Shown: positions 1-11,011, counted from the first letter of the stretch. The stretch: DNA of 64,000 nt from Ornithodoros turicata (GCF_037126465.1 NC_088201.1:189250031-189314030); one strand, 5' to 3'. Translations and numbers: made by a program. Notes: a model not told the origin generated them from the letters alone.

Positions 1-369
1 AAAGAAACAAAGAACAAGTTAGACATGATTAAACCAGCAGTTAATGAATGGGGCAGCAGTCACAACAAAAACCGATTTTATGAAGTAACATTTGCAAGAC
101 TTCGGATTGGACATACCAACATGACGCATCGTCACTTACTGTTAGGTGAAGAACAGCCAGAATGCCATCATTGTTGCGAACCTTTGACAGTAATACATAT
201 TCTTCTGACATGTCCTTTATATGAACATCATCGCCGCACATACTTCTTGACGTTTTATCGATATCACATCCCTTATCACCCTTCTCTCCTGCTGAGTGAG
301 GAACCAGTTGTGCCACACATAAATGTAATTAAATTTTTAGAGGCCACTAAGCTTATGAATAGCCTGTAA
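1..369 (+). CDS. Non-LTR retrotransposon ORF2, C-terminal fragment
   Basis: The reading frame is open from the first base of the window and stops at 367-369, so this is the 3' end of a longer ORF cut by the window edge. It shows the post-RT tail of Jockey/CR1-type LINEs: an R-x-R-x-GHT-x2-TH block followed by a CCHC-like knuckle (C-x2-C-x8-H-x4-C) within ECHHCCEPLTVIHILLTC. In such elements the tail follows the reverse transcriptase and probably binds nucleic acid. The RT itself lies outside the window. No internal stop is seen in the visible part. The exact clade cannot be fixed from the tail alone. Confidence 0.8.
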   Translation, partial: KETKNKLDMIKPAVNEWGSSHNKNRFYEVTFARLRIGHTNMTHRHLLLGEEQPECHHCCEPLTVIHILLTCPLYEHHRRTYFLTFYRYHIPYHPSLLLSEEPVVPHINVIKFLEATKLMNSL

Positions 370-541
370 AAGCTTGGATCTTAACAGTTCTTAGAGCATC
401 TATTTTATGACGTGCTAAACAGTAATTTTATCAATCCACCCATACCCATTAATTCACCTAGAGCTCACATTAGTCATTGATTTGGCGCTTTTTGGCCTTA
501 GTTGCCCTCGCGCCACTAAACTTCCAACTACACACACACAC
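370..541 (+). mobile_element. LINE 3' UTR ending in a CA-rich tail
   Basis: This non-coding DNA directly follows the LINE stop codon. A GGCGCTTTTTGGCC block and the following ACTAAACTTCCAACTAC end in (CA)n at about 530-541, where the tandem duplication begins. A similar block recurs at 39127-39198, so it is probably the conserved 3' end of a LINE family. Confidence 0.55.
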
Positions 542-815
542 AGGTCAGATCAGACATCTTCATGCGACCTCAATTGCCTTTAGACGTCCTCATGTCACTT
601 CGAGTGACTTCAGGTGACTCCAGACGTGCTTAACGCCAAACGTGTTCAGGTTGACTCCAGCTCATTCCAAGTGACTCCCAGTAAATTCTGGTGACTCTTG
701 ACATCCTCATGTTCCTTTAGTTAACTTCACATGACACCCGACGTCTTCAACTGACTCCAGATGCGTTCGGGTGTCTTCAAGTTACTGCAGTCGCCTTCAG
801 GGGACCGCAGGCTTC
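542..815. repeat. GTGACTTCAG minisatellite, first block
   Basis: The same roughly 10-bp degenerate motif as at 2283-3030, directly after the LINE 3' end. It is the left edge of copy 1 of the 2.2-kb tandem unit. Confidence 0.8.
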
Positions 816-1214
816 AGATGTAGTCAAAACTTACAAACGCGACAGTCAGCGCAATATAGAACAAGTATTTGGCTATGGCAAAGAGCATTCGGGCAAATGG
901 GAGTGTTTGGTTGACACAGAGCTAGCGTAGAAAGAAATGCGTTCTTTCTCATATTCTAAAGTGCGCATCCGATAAGCCCTAGCGAATTATTCCCAAAACA
1001 GGTTCTGTACGAACACTGCTTGCGTTGGTTTCTAAATCTCTCGTCGTATTAGCTCACAAGAGCTGGAATAGCATGTCCAACCAGGAATCCCTAATCCTCA
1101 AGCTGTAGACTATGAGATTCCAGAAGCATGGGATATTTGGAATTGCCCGTTTCGACATCAGTGAGATATATCTTAGAAATAACTTGAACACTTCCACAAA
1201 ATGTATTATTCTCT

Positions 1215-1290
1215 CGTCTGGGATGCGAACCGCGGATCACTCGCACGGTAACGTCTATACTAGACCACTTCGTCCCGCCCACTTCTCTCG
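1215..1290 (-). repeat. tRNA-like SINE head (copy at 3428-3503)
   Basis: On the minus strand an A-box-like TGGTCTAGTATAG is followed about 30 nt later by a B-box-like GGTTCGCATCC (consensus GGTTCGANTCC), the spacing of a tRNA-Asp-type promoter. No full cloverleaf can be drawn, so it is read as the head of a tRNA-derived SINE or a tRNA pseudogene. It is duplicated with the large tandem unit. Confidence 0.45.
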
Positions 1291-1617
1291 TATTCTTCTT
1301 TAGTGATTAGCGTTCATTATTTTAATATACTAGACCCCTTCGAAGAATCATACATCTGCCCTACTGGAGCAATTTCGCGAGTGTTTTCGAAGGGAGCTAC
1401 TACTTGGCGTTGACTCCAGGGCTCCCAAGCCAACGCATTTTGTGAAAGGTCGCGTAAACTTTTGCAGCTTAAAGACATGTATGTTGCATGAAGTGCGGTT
1501 CTCCTTGTGTCTGTATTCTTTGCAATGTGGCACCAAATCCTTTCCTGGCAGATCCGTTTTGAAACTCGAAACACCGTCGTCGTTTCTCTCAGAAAATTCC
1601 AAATTTGTTCCAGTTTG

Positions 1618-1700
1618 ATCGGTGCTTGGGTAGCCTAGTGGTTTAAGGCACGCACGTCCTGAAGAGTACTGGGTCGGTAAGCCTCCTAACCTTGTGGTGG
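1618..1700 (+). repeat. tRNA-like SINE head (copy at 3831-3913)
   Basis: GGTAGCCTAGTGGTTTAAGG carries a good A box (TRGCNNAGTGG). The expected B box about 35 nt further on is degenerate (GGGTCGGTAAGCC). Likely the 5' part of a decayed tRNA-derived SINE. Confidence 0.4.
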
Positions 1701-1998
1701 GTGAGGCTATGGGTGAATTTAAGTGGTCCGCGATTTGCCAGACCCCTTACTCTCTGACCACTTACCCCTCTCCGACTAAGGAAATTCGGCGATGTGCACG
1801 TGGTACTACACAGTTAGTTGCCACTCCCAAGCGATGTTTTTGAACTCTGTTGCTAAGTGATGCCAGTAGTTTTGCAGCTGAAGAAGTACGAAACGACTGT
1901 TCAGGAGGCTATATTGAGATTTCGTCAAAACGAGGCCCTTCTAAGAACAAAAGGATTAGGGCAGAACAAGAAAATTTCCATTAATTTTTGTTGAAAAA

Positions 1999-2105
1999 AA
2001 TTTCGTCTGGTACAGGATTTGAACCCTTGATCTCCAAAGAAGGTCAATTTTACATTTTTTGATTATCATATCAGCAGTTCAATAAGCATGTACACCAGAG
2101 CATCC
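1999..2105 (-). repeat. tRNA-like B-box element (copy at 4212-4318)
   Basis: The minus strand contains a near-perfect B box, GGGTTCAAATCC, in a T-arm-like context. The A box and anticodon arm are not convincing. Probably another SINE fragment rather than a functional tRNA gene. Confidence 0.35.
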
Positions 2106-2282
2106 TGATACACTTTGACTCAAAGAGATTTAAAGTGGAACCTCATAAGTGAAAAATTACAAACGCGACAGCCAGCACAACAGAGAAAAATATTAGGCAG
2201 TGGCAATGAGCGTTGGGGCTATTGGGAGAATACAGGAGGAACGTGCATGAGGGCGAGGTAATTTTTGGATCACCTGTCCAGG

Positions 2283-3030
2283 ATCCCGAGAAGCTTCATC
2301 AAGTGACTTCGAGCAGCTTTAGGTGACTCCTGACAACTTCAGGTGACTTCAGATGACACCAAACGTCTTCAGGTGACTTGAAGTGACCTTGGCTCGCTCC
2401 GGACGTCTTTGAGCTGACCCCTGACGTGTTGCGGTGACTACAGCCGACGTCAAGTGACTCCAGCTGACTTGAAGTAAGTTACTTTGAGTAACTTTAGCTC
2501 CCTCCTGGCATCTACAGCTACCTCGAGGTAACCTTTAGGTGACTACAGATGTCTTCAGGTGCCCTCAGACATCTTCAGGTGACTTCAAAAGACTAGGCGT
2601 CTGCACGTGACCTCAGGTGACTCCAGGCGTCTTCAGGCGTCTTCAAGTGACTTTAGGTTACTAATGACGTCTTCAGGTAACTTGAAGTTACTGCCAACGC
2701 CATCATATGACACAAGATGTCTTCAGGTGACTTGACGTGACGTCATACGGCTGCAGGTCAGATCAGACATCTTCATGCGACCTCAATTGCCTTTAGACGT
2801 CCTCATGTCACTTCGAGTGACTTCAGGTGACTCCAGACGTGCTTAACGCCAAACGTGTTCAGGTTGACTCCAGCTCATTCCAAGTGACTCCCAGTAAATT
2901 CTGGTGACTCTTGACATCCTCATGTTCCTTTAGTTAACTTCACATGACACCCGACGTCTTCAACTGACTCCAGATGCGTTCGGGTGTCTTCAAGTTACTG
3001 CAGTCGCCTTCAGGGGACCGCAGGCTTCAG
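2283..3030. repeat. Degenerate GTGACTTCAG minisatellite
   Basis: About 750 bp built from roughly 10-bp units such as GTGACTTCAG, GTGACTCCAG and ACGTCTTCAG, with many substitutions and small slips. It spans the junction of the two large tandem copies. The part from 2755 is a copy of 542-815, so the array probably closes the 2.2-kb unit. Not protein-coding. Confidence 0.85.
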
Positions 3031-4433
3031 ATGTAGTCAAAACTTACAAACGCGACAGTCAGCGCAATATAGAACAAGTATTTGGCTATGGCAAAGAGCA
3101 TTCGGGCAAATGGGAGTGTTTGGTTGACACAGAGCTAGCGTAGAAAGAAATGCGTTCTTTCTCATATTCTAAAGTGCGCATCCGATAAGCCCTAGCGAAT
3201 TATTCCCAAAACAGGTTCTGTACGAACACTGCTTGCGTTGGTTTCTAAATCTCTCGTCGTATTAGCTCACAAGAGCTGGAATAGCATGTCCAACCAGGAA
3301 TCCCTAATCCTCAAGCTGTAGACTATGAGATTCCAGAAGCATGGGATATTTGGAATTGCCCGTTTCGACATCAGTGAGATATATCTTAGAAATAACTTGA
3401 ACACTTCCACAAAATGTATTATTCTCTCGTCTGGGATGCGAACCGCGGATCACTCGCACGGTAACGTCTATACTAGACCACTTCGTCCCGCCCACTTCTC
3501 TCGTATTCTTCTTTAGTGATTAGCGTTCATTATTTTAATATACTAGACCCCTTCGAAGAATCATACATCTGCCCTACTGGAGCAATTTCGCGAGTGTTTT
3601 CGAAGGGAGCTACTACTTGGCGTTGACTCCAGGGCTCCCAAGCCAACGCATTTTGTGAAAGGTCGCGTAAACTTTTGCAGCTTAAAGACATGTATGTTGC
3701 ATGAAGTGCGGTTCTCCTTGTGTCTGTATTCTTTGCAATGTGGCACCAAATCCTTTCCTGGCAGATCCGTTTTGAAACTCGAAACACCGTCGTCGTTTCT
3801 CTCAGAAAATTCCAAATTTGTTCCAGTTTGATCGGTGCTTGGGTAGCCTAGTGGTTTAAGGCACGCACGTCCTGAAGAGTACTGGGTCGGTAAGCCTCCT
3901 AACCTTGTGGTGGGTGAGGCTATGGGTGAATTTAAGTGGTCCGCGATTTGCCAGACCCCTTACTCTCTGACCACTTACCCCTCTCCGACTAAGGAAATTC
4001 GGCGATGTGCACGTGGTACTACACAGTTAGTTGCCACTCCCAAGCGATGTTTTTGAACTCTGTTGCTAAGTGATGCCAGTAGTTTTGCAGCTGAAGAAGT
4101 ACGAAACGACTGTTCAGGAGGCTATATTGAGATTTCGTCAAAACGAGGCCCTTCTAAGAACAAAAGGATTAGGGCAGAACAAGAAAATTTCCATTAATTT
4201 TTGTTGAAAAAAATTTCGTCTGGTACAGGATTTGAACCCTTGATCTCCAAAGAAGGTCAATTTTACATTTTTTGATTATCATATCAGCAGTTCAATAAGC
4301 ATGTACACCAGAGCATCCTGATACACTTTGACTCAAAGAGATTTAAAGTGGAACCTCATAAGTGAAAAATTACAAACGCGACAGCCAGCACAACAGAGAA
4401 AAATATTAGGCTATGGCAATGAGCGTTGGGGCT
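2755..4433. repeat. 2,213-bp tandem duplication, copy 2 (truncated)
   Basis: This is the second copy of the unit at 542, covering its first 1,679 bases. It ends at GTTGGGGCT (4425-4433), after which the sequence diverges and the minisatellite part is missing. The break may be where the array ends or where other DNA inserted. Confidence 0.95.
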
Positions 4434-4631
4434 AGTCGGAAAGTCACACCGTATTTTCTTCAGTATTAGGACGACGCTGTGAACGCAAGGATGGGTTTCA
4501 TAAGGAGAGCTGAAACTCAAATAGGGGGTATGTTTAATAGAGTGAAAAAAAGAAAACGGAAATGTCAGCAAGGCTATTGCCAGCTTGCTATTCTGAAAAA
4601 TCAACAAAAGAAAAGAAAAAGAAAAAATAAG

Positions 4632-5051
4632 CTAATAGAAAGATGAAGAAAGGAACTGAGAATAAACAAAGGAAATAAAAGAAATGAAAGGATGACAGAA
4701 AAACAGGCACGCAGTGCAGTGCAGCTCAGGCACCAAGGAAAGTTCGAAGAACGCCCAGTCAGAGAGAGACGCAAGGCCAGAGTCATTTAAGAAGCGGAGC
4801 AGGGCCGTGGTGATGGCCCACTGAGTAGGCCGAGGGACGGGACCGAGGAGGGTGGCCATGGACAGTGTGTTGTAGCCCAGCTGTATTAGACGGCGATAGA
4901 GGGCTTGCAGTTGGGGAATGTGCTGCTGGCAGTGCAGAAGACAATGAGCAATGTTGCCCACCTCGCCACAGCTGGAACACAAGGGGGAGCTGGATTGGCC
5001 CATTTTGTACAGGAGCAATGGGGTGCGGGCAACGTTGAGACGGAGACTCAA
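4632..5051 (-). pseudogene. Non-LTR retrotransposon ORF2 tail, fragment
   Basis: A minus-strand frame with R-x3-T-x-LLL-x-K followed by a zinc-knuckle-like CSSCGEVGNIAHCLLHC, typical of the post-RT end of LINE ORF2 proteins. Only about 140 residues remain. Upstream (above 5051) the sequence changes abruptly into a plus-strand copia integrase, so the LINE was cut there. An A/T-rich stretch after the likely end (about 4540-4680) may hold the 3' tail. Start chosen at the furthest in-frame Met; the real N-terminus is lost. Confidence 0.65.
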
Positions 5052-6262
5052 ATAGGATTACGCGTTAAGCGAATTCGTACCGACAACGGAAGGGAACTTG
5101 TCAATGACTGTCTGCATGACTACCTGACTAGACGTGGCATCATACATGAGAAGACAGCCCCATTCTCTCCAGCTCAAAACGGTGTAGCAGAGAGGATGAA
5201 GCGAACTCTGGTACAGACTGCAAGGATACTACTCGTCGAAGCTGCTCTTCCAGCCGAATTTTGGGCAGAGGCTATAAATACAGCGGCCTATGTCAGTAAT
5301 CGTTGCAGTAGCAAAGCTGTTAACGGCGGCATCCGGAAGAACTTTTTACGAAGCAAAAGCAAAGCGTATCTTACTTCAAGGTAGTTGGATGCGTGGCTTA
5401 TACTTGGGTGCATTCAAGAAACAGAACCAAGTTGAATCCCAGGGGTCAACCCACAATTTTATGCTATCGCTACTGCGACGATCGAAAGGCATATAGATTT
5501 TACGACCCTGAACGAAAAAAAAATCCTTTAGTCGAGACGCAAAGTTTCAAGAGGACAGACAGGGTTGCGAACTGCTGAAATCTCCGCAAGATGACTCGCT
5601 CCTCACGCACATTATTTACTTAAGTCACGAGGCTTCCGAGGACGTCGAGTTTGTCTCCCGAGATGAAAAGGACCATTCCGCGGACGAAACTGAAAGCCCA
5701 CAAGCACCAGTAGTTGAACCACGGAAATCTACACGGGAAAGAAAGATCCCCGAAGAATACAAATAGATCCATCGGAAAAGAGCTACTGTAAATTGGTCGA
5801 GGCAGATCTTCAAGAATCTTGTAGTTATTACGAAGCAATTGCCTCACCGCAGCGACGAGAATGGAAGCAGGCTATGGAAGGGGAACTTTCTTCACTGCAT
5901 AAAATGGGCACTTGGACTCTTGTGAAGAGAGAACCGGGTATGAAAGTGTCAAGTCCAAATGGGTATTTCTCATAAAAGAGGGCCCACTGGCACGTTTGAA
6001 AAATATAAAGCACGCGTCGTGGCAGTGCGCAGCTCACAAGTTCACGGGATCGACTATTTTGAGACTTTTCTCCAGTGGTGAAGCTAACCAGCTTGCGTCT
6101 ACTTCTTGCACTCGCAATTGAAGAGGGGATGTTCATGCGACAACTGGATGTAAAGACTGCCTATCTTCACGGAAAATTGGACAAAGTGATGTACATAGAA
6201 CAACTCGCTGGAAACCACAAAAATGAGTTGGTTTGCAAGTTGAACAAATCAATCTACGGCTG
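5050..6262 (+). pseudogene. Ty1/copia pol remnant (integrase to RT)
   Basis: Plus-strand pieces appear in copia order. First is the integrase core (RTDNGREL near 5075, then FSPAQNGVAERMKRTL with the catalytic Glu). Next is the GCVAY...YDPE region after integrase (about 5385-5520). Then comes the RVT_2 start (EAIASPQRREWKQAMEGEL, about 5830-5895), and finally QLDVKTAYLHGKL with the first RT Asp (6140-6180). The frame changes at least three times. The copy ends at KLNKSIYG before the YVDD motif. There is no protease, RNase H or recognisable LTR. It is a dead fragment joined at its 5' side to the antisense LINE tail. Confidence 0.85.
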
Positions 6263-6454
6263 AAACTATTTGATGTAGGATTAATTAACGTTGTCGATTG
6301 AATGACATTAACATAATTCAGTTAAAAGTCAGCACACTAAACGCTACTAAAAAAAGAAAAACTTGCGAAACTCTCCAACGATAAGGGGTCTGAGAAATTC
6401 CTGCAGAAATTGTCAAGGATGCCAGGTGTATCAAGGTGTCAGGCCCTTCCCCAA

Positions 6455-7522
6455 GCAGCACGCCTATATTTGTCCAATATTGGATCCATATGGGGTGCCA
6501 CGATTTCCAATGTAGGGGAAATATGGCGTGCCAATATGATATCAATATGGGGACTGCAAACAGGCTCCACATTGGACTAGTACCGGGACTAATGTGCAAG
6601 CCCATTTTGCCAATATTTCCGTGATAACTCCAACAGGGAGCTGGTCCAATAATAAAGCATTATCGGTATAATATCCACTATCCACAACTAATATTACTTC
6701 TCTCTTGTTTTGCTTTTTCATTTCATTTCTGCAGATCTTCATGATTTACGTTGCATAGCGCAGCAAAAACAACACTGCATCGACCTAAAAACGAAGAATA
6801 GATGCTACGCCCATGTCATTGACTGTTCGAGGGAGTCCCACGGAACTTCTAGTGCCAAACATAACTGAAAAACCTTCATTACGTTCGCAATAGTATATAG
6901 ACCAAATATTCGAATCTGCCCCTAGAGTACAAAGGACCGAAACGCCTTCGTGAAGGTGAGGGACATACGCCTCAAACACTCACACTCCCTGCAGTTACTT
7001 GAAAGCACCTAGCATTACAGAAGAGACATAACTTCCTATCAGACATTCTGTTTTTTACTTGACCTGCTGCAACTCCGTTGTTAATTGAGGAACTAGCGCC
7101 ATTTTAGCCCGAATGAAACGTCCGATTCGAGTGTCGTCATGCGGATTAGTTGTAGGACGCGTGATTTCGCTCAAAGAACCACGCTGCCAGTCTGTTCCAC
7201 CGGTTGGAGTTGGTATCGCGAAGCAAGATAGTGGCTGTTTGCAGCAAGTGGGAAGTTGAGTTCTAGAGTTGCAGTGCAGGTTACAGAGATCTTGACTGAT
7301 TTGAACAATTTGTATTATCTGCAGAGAGCTGTCGGGTGTAACGACGTATTGAATTGGGCATATTAGCAGGATTTTTCACGCGTTGTCTAAACCTAGCAAT
7401 ATGGGGCCTATATATTGCTACGTTTGAGACAATATGGGAGAAATCTCGGCAAAACGGGTCCCGTATTCTACCCGTATCGCCAATGACAAGCCAATATGGG
7501 TCCACTATTGTGTGCTGCTTCG
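6455..7522. mobile_element. Candidate non-autonomous TIR element, CCAATATGG-rich ends
   Basis: AAGCAGCAC near 6455 and its inverse GTGCTGCTT near 7522 bracket about 1.07 kb. Both ends carry related, degenerate CCAATATTGG / CCATATTGG motifs pointing inward (6470-6620 and 7390-7505). No target-site duplication is evident and nothing inside is coding. It may be one degenerate element or two fragments in opposite orientation. Confidence 0.35.
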
Positions 7523-7529
7523 GACGTCC

Positions 7530-7765
7530 TCAAGGTTCGTTGAGGTAACCTTAAAAGAACCAGAGCCATGTCCGGGGTTCTGAGGACCCACCTCAGAACT
7601 TCGTGAGGTTATCTCAAACGAGCGAAAGTGAGGTCCTGAGGTAAAACCTTAGGATTTTTTAGCTAACCCCTGTAGAACCAGAGGCACTTTTGAGGTAAAC
7701 TCAGGGAATCTCAAGGAACCCGAGGGTATCTTTAGGATTTCGAAGACAACCTCAAGACGTTTTCC
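7530..7765. repeat. Degenerate CCTCAGG/GAGGTAACCTCA palindromic repeats
   Basis: Roughly 235 bp in which short palindrome-like words built on CCTGAGGT and AACCTCA recur every 15-30 bp. No regular period, not coding. Likely subterminal or internal repeat of an unknown element. Confidence 0.5.
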
Positions 7766-8437
7766 AATGGGACCTCAACAGCGCATAATGTTATATTACA
7801 ATTTCCATCTCAATCTACGGAGCACCGCAGCAGCCAAGCAGATATCCCGGCCACCTCGACGAAAGAAATCAAGTCACAAGTCACGCCAAGCCGAAATGTT
7901 TCCGACCGCGAGCGTGACAGGAGCGGAGCGTCGGTACAGGATTTGCACACCGCGAGTTGGAATGTCAGTGAAACTAAAAATCGACTTTTCTGAAAAAAGC
8001 GAAGATTTTCGGATAACAACTCCGCATACGTAACTTGTGTTATCTGACGAACACGTCGTATGACACACGTTACATTCTGTAACACTCGAAAATCGGCATA
8101 GCCGAGCTTTAACGTGGTCGTTAGAGCAGTCTCATATGTGGTTCGCAGACTCCAAACATGTAGCCACCAGAGTACGTCCACTATACGTTGTTACCGTGAA
8201 AACAGCAATTTACAGTTAGCATGAGGTCACTGACTTCTTTTTCGAAAGCAATAATAATTCGCTTCACCAGTAATTTCCTTGAGTGATGAAAGTGAGACGT
8301 TTTCGCAGCTTTCACTCGAGTTGCAAGTGAAGCTTTACTCTCTCGTTATCACATTAGAGCGAACGAGAGCGACATCGGCATTAGTGGTTGATTACTAATC
8401 GAGCTTGGTCGATATAGCGTTCCGTTCTCGTCTTCAA

Positions 8438-9630
8438 CATTACAAATCAACGCACCCTCAAAAACTCTAGTCAAAATCCTCGGTGTTGTCTACGATGGTA
8501 GTGGGATATCTCCTGCAAACTGGCCTAGAGTGCTTAAACATTCTTTCGCTGTTCTGAGCGAACTCAAATCTGTTGACCTGCCCCTCACTTTCTGTGCCCG
8601 CTTATTGGTCTCATGGTACTACTGCCGTCTGTGGTTCCTCGCCGCTGTATGTCTGCCACCTGCAGTAATTCTAGTCGCCATAACTCGCAACGCATTCCGT
8701 TTCCTGTGGGCTGGTTTAGATGAATGGGTCAGGAGGTCACGGCTGTATCTCACGCGTGATCGGGGTGGTTTAGGCGTGTCGGCTATCACGGAGCGAACTG
8801 GAGATACGTGCTGTTGTTGAGGTGTTTCACAGTCCTGATCACCCAGCGTGCGCTTTTGTGCACTATTTCCTCCGTCATGCCGTCCGGTGGTTCACCGATA
8901 TCACTGACAGCCGTCCGAGAGCAGAAGTTTCTTCCCCCTTTTCACAGCTTGCATAGCTGCCGTCAGACGCGTGCGCGAGGTGCCCCGGACGCTGACGTCT
9001 CTCTTTGGGAAGAGGTATTTCTACGCCACACTCACGGAGGCGCTGCTGGTTCCCTCCCTGCGTGGTACTGTGGGTGGTCTTTCCGGAAGCGCCTTGCGAC
9101 GTATCACAGCTGGCTGGTTGGACGCTCGTCGGGCGAGTCTCCAGCGAAAGCTGGCTCATGGTGTCCTGACGCTCCATGAACGTTTACACCGCTTCCATAT
9201 TTGTCGCACGGATCGCTGCCCGTCTTGTGGCATCTCGGGGTCCCCAGTGCACTGCTTCCTTCAGTGCCAGATGCCGCTGCTCCTCTGGAGAAGAGTGGGG
9301 GTTGTTTTTGATCTTCCAAGTGTCGAATTGGCCACTGTAAGACTCGTGAAACCGTTGCCGGTTCCACCAAGATTTCGGAAACATCTGGCATGTCTGATTG
9401 CGGAAATACATTTCCAAGTTTGGATGCGCCGGTGCCGGATAGCGTTCGGTGGCTGCGACTGCGGGAGTTTAGATCTGTTTCAGGCAGTTCGTACTGGAAT
9501 ACGGGCGCTGATCACCGGGGAACACGCAGTGCTCGACCCAGTCGAGTGCTTCTGTCGCTGGCGTTGCTCCACTCGCATCTTCCGCTGTGATCAGGATGAG
9601 TGGCACATTGTGTTCTGGCCAGTTAGCTAG
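8438..9630 (+). pseudogene. LINE (Tx1/L1-like) ORF2, RT thumb to C-terminus
   Basis: Begins with LVKILGVVYDGSGISPANW, the post-RT segment typical of L1/Tx1-like ORF2 proteins. It continues through PRVLKH... and YLTRDRGGLGV, then a second frame (VHYFLRHAVRWFTDITDSRP) and a third (8971-9630). The third frame has a knuckle CPSCGISGSPVHCFLQC and the C-terminal helix HLACLIAEIHFQVW. At least two frameshifts (about 8800 and 8960) break it. The endonuclease and RT core are missing, as expected for a 5'-truncated insertion. The minus-strand LINE at 47893-61895 has a related C-terminal layout. Confidence 0.8.
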
Positions 9631-10798
9631 ACTTGTACTGTCCTCCGTCGCGACTCTCCCGTATATCATGGATTGTTCGCATGGAATGGCCCGTACAAAC
9701 AGCGGTCTCCCTTAGCAGCGTGCAGGAGGTCATTTTATCTGTTGGAGAACACGGCGTTGAAAAAAAGCTGGGACCACATTAGTGCTGTGCGTGAATTTGT
9801 TGGGGGGTCCACGCTGGTCAGAGGAAAACCTTAAGGACAGCCTAGCATGACGCGAGTGTGGCTAAAATGATCTAGTGGAAGGATACAGTAAGCGTTGTGA
9901 GGGGCTAGCGGACATGAGACGGTGCGTGCGTTACTCGTACGTGATAAAATTGTCATCGGTAAACGCTGCCGAATGCGGGGCATATACGTTGCCTTAAATG
10001 GACTATCACATCACTCACTGTCGATTCCAGACTACAGTGCCATTTTGCTCGTCGTTCGTCACCGACAATAAAGGTGGTAACACCACCAAACTTCGTGGAG
10101 GCCAACTTGTATCCAATTGGTCAGCTTGGCCTACAATTGATGAGGCTTCGAAGCTCATTGCTTTCGGTGCTAACTGAAGACTGTGCTAGGGGCATCCGTT
10201 CCTGCGGCAGTATTACAACACATAGTATCTCAGAATCAAAAACAGAATGGCTCGCAGAACTTGCATCCATATACATCGTTTTCTCTTAAATGTTCTGAAG
10301 GAACTCAGGCCATTATGCATGTCAATGCGGTTATGCCATGCTGTCACATCGCCGCTTTAGAAGGTGAGTAATGCATTCGTAATGTCCTCGAAAGTTGCTT
10401 CCGTGTTTATTACGTCATCAATATTGCGGTGTCAAGGGAACCTGGGTGCAGCGTCCTGAGTTTGAGATCTGAGTTCGAGCTTTATTTCCACAAACAATGG
10501 TGCAGCGCAGGACCAAATAGCAAGATAGCTCAACGAGGTCTTCAGTCCCTACAATATGAGCGACTGTTATTCTAAAGATTATGCAAGGCAAAAACACAAG
10601 AAGATAGCAAGTTCACTGTGAAAAAAGTAAACATTTTACATAGTATATGATAAACATTGTCAAGAAAAAGATGTAACAAGTAATATTGGTGCGTAGTATA
10701 ACAATCACACAAATAGCATTTTTTTAAATTGTTTTTTTAGAGGGAAGCTGTGTTTGGCTAAAAAGTTGCGCTCATTCAGAATATGTGTTCTCCCTATA

Positions 10799-11011
10799 CA
10801 GGGTGTTTCCTCTAACGTGTCCAGAAATTATACTTAAAGCGAGCGATACAAGAAACGAACGTGGTACTCTTCTGCTACTTGAGTAAGAAAGAGGTGTACT
10901 GCTTGACTTGTAGCACCTGTTTCTTAGTCAAGTAGCTGAAACGTAGCGCTCATTTCTCTTTTATCACTCGCTTTAAATAAAATTTCTAGACACGTTAGAG
11001 CAAATACCCTG
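10799..11011. mobile_element. 213-bp palindromic MITE, family A
   Basis: Starts CAGGGTGTTTCCTCTAACG and ends in its inverse (CGTTAGAGCAAATACCCTG), flanked by TA on both sides. The whole element is largely self-complementary: AAAGCGAGCGATA pairs with TATCACTCGCTTT, and the centre pairs around TTTCTTAGTCAAGTAG. A second copy lies at 56460-56668. TA target sites and this size fit a mariner/Tc1-type MITE. Confidence 0.85.

Larger units (their letters stand above)
542..2754. repeat. 2,213-bp tandem duplication, copy 1 (complete unit)
   Basis: The sequence starting CAGGTCAGATCAGACATC at 542 restarts at 2755, an offset of 2,213 bp. The two copies read base for base alike wherever compared, apart from a short difference at 2198-2200 versus 4411-4413. 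The unit begins and ends in the GTGACTTCAG minisatellite and holds several tRNA-like SINE heads. No convincing protein gene is inside: the short ORFs are duplicated with the unit and match nothing I recognise. Such high identity implies a very recent duplication or an assembly artefact. Confidence 0.95.
6263..8437. other. No protein gene recognised; repeat debris
   Basis: About 2.2 kb between the copia remnant and the next LINE. It contains a candidate TIR element (6455-7522) and a CCTCAGG-rich palindromic stretch (7530-7765), listed separately. Short ORFs at 7767-8181 on both strands match nothing I recognise and are treated as chance. Confidence 0.6.

Noticed and set aside
1225..1285. Functional tRNA gene on the minus strand
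   Set aside because: Box A and B are present but stems do not form a cloverleaf, and the copy is inside a tandem repeat; SINE head is more likely.
1091..1602. Small ORFs in the tandem unit as genes (repeated at 3304-3815)
   Set aside because: Duplicated with the repeat, no recognised motifs, overlapping on both strands.
4905..5384. A 159-residue plus-strand gene starting at 4905
   Set aside because: Its first third is the antisense of a LINE tail; only the integrase part from about 5050 is real.
7810..8181. 123-residue minus-strand ORF
   Set aside because: No motifs, open frames on both strands, no splice or promoter support.
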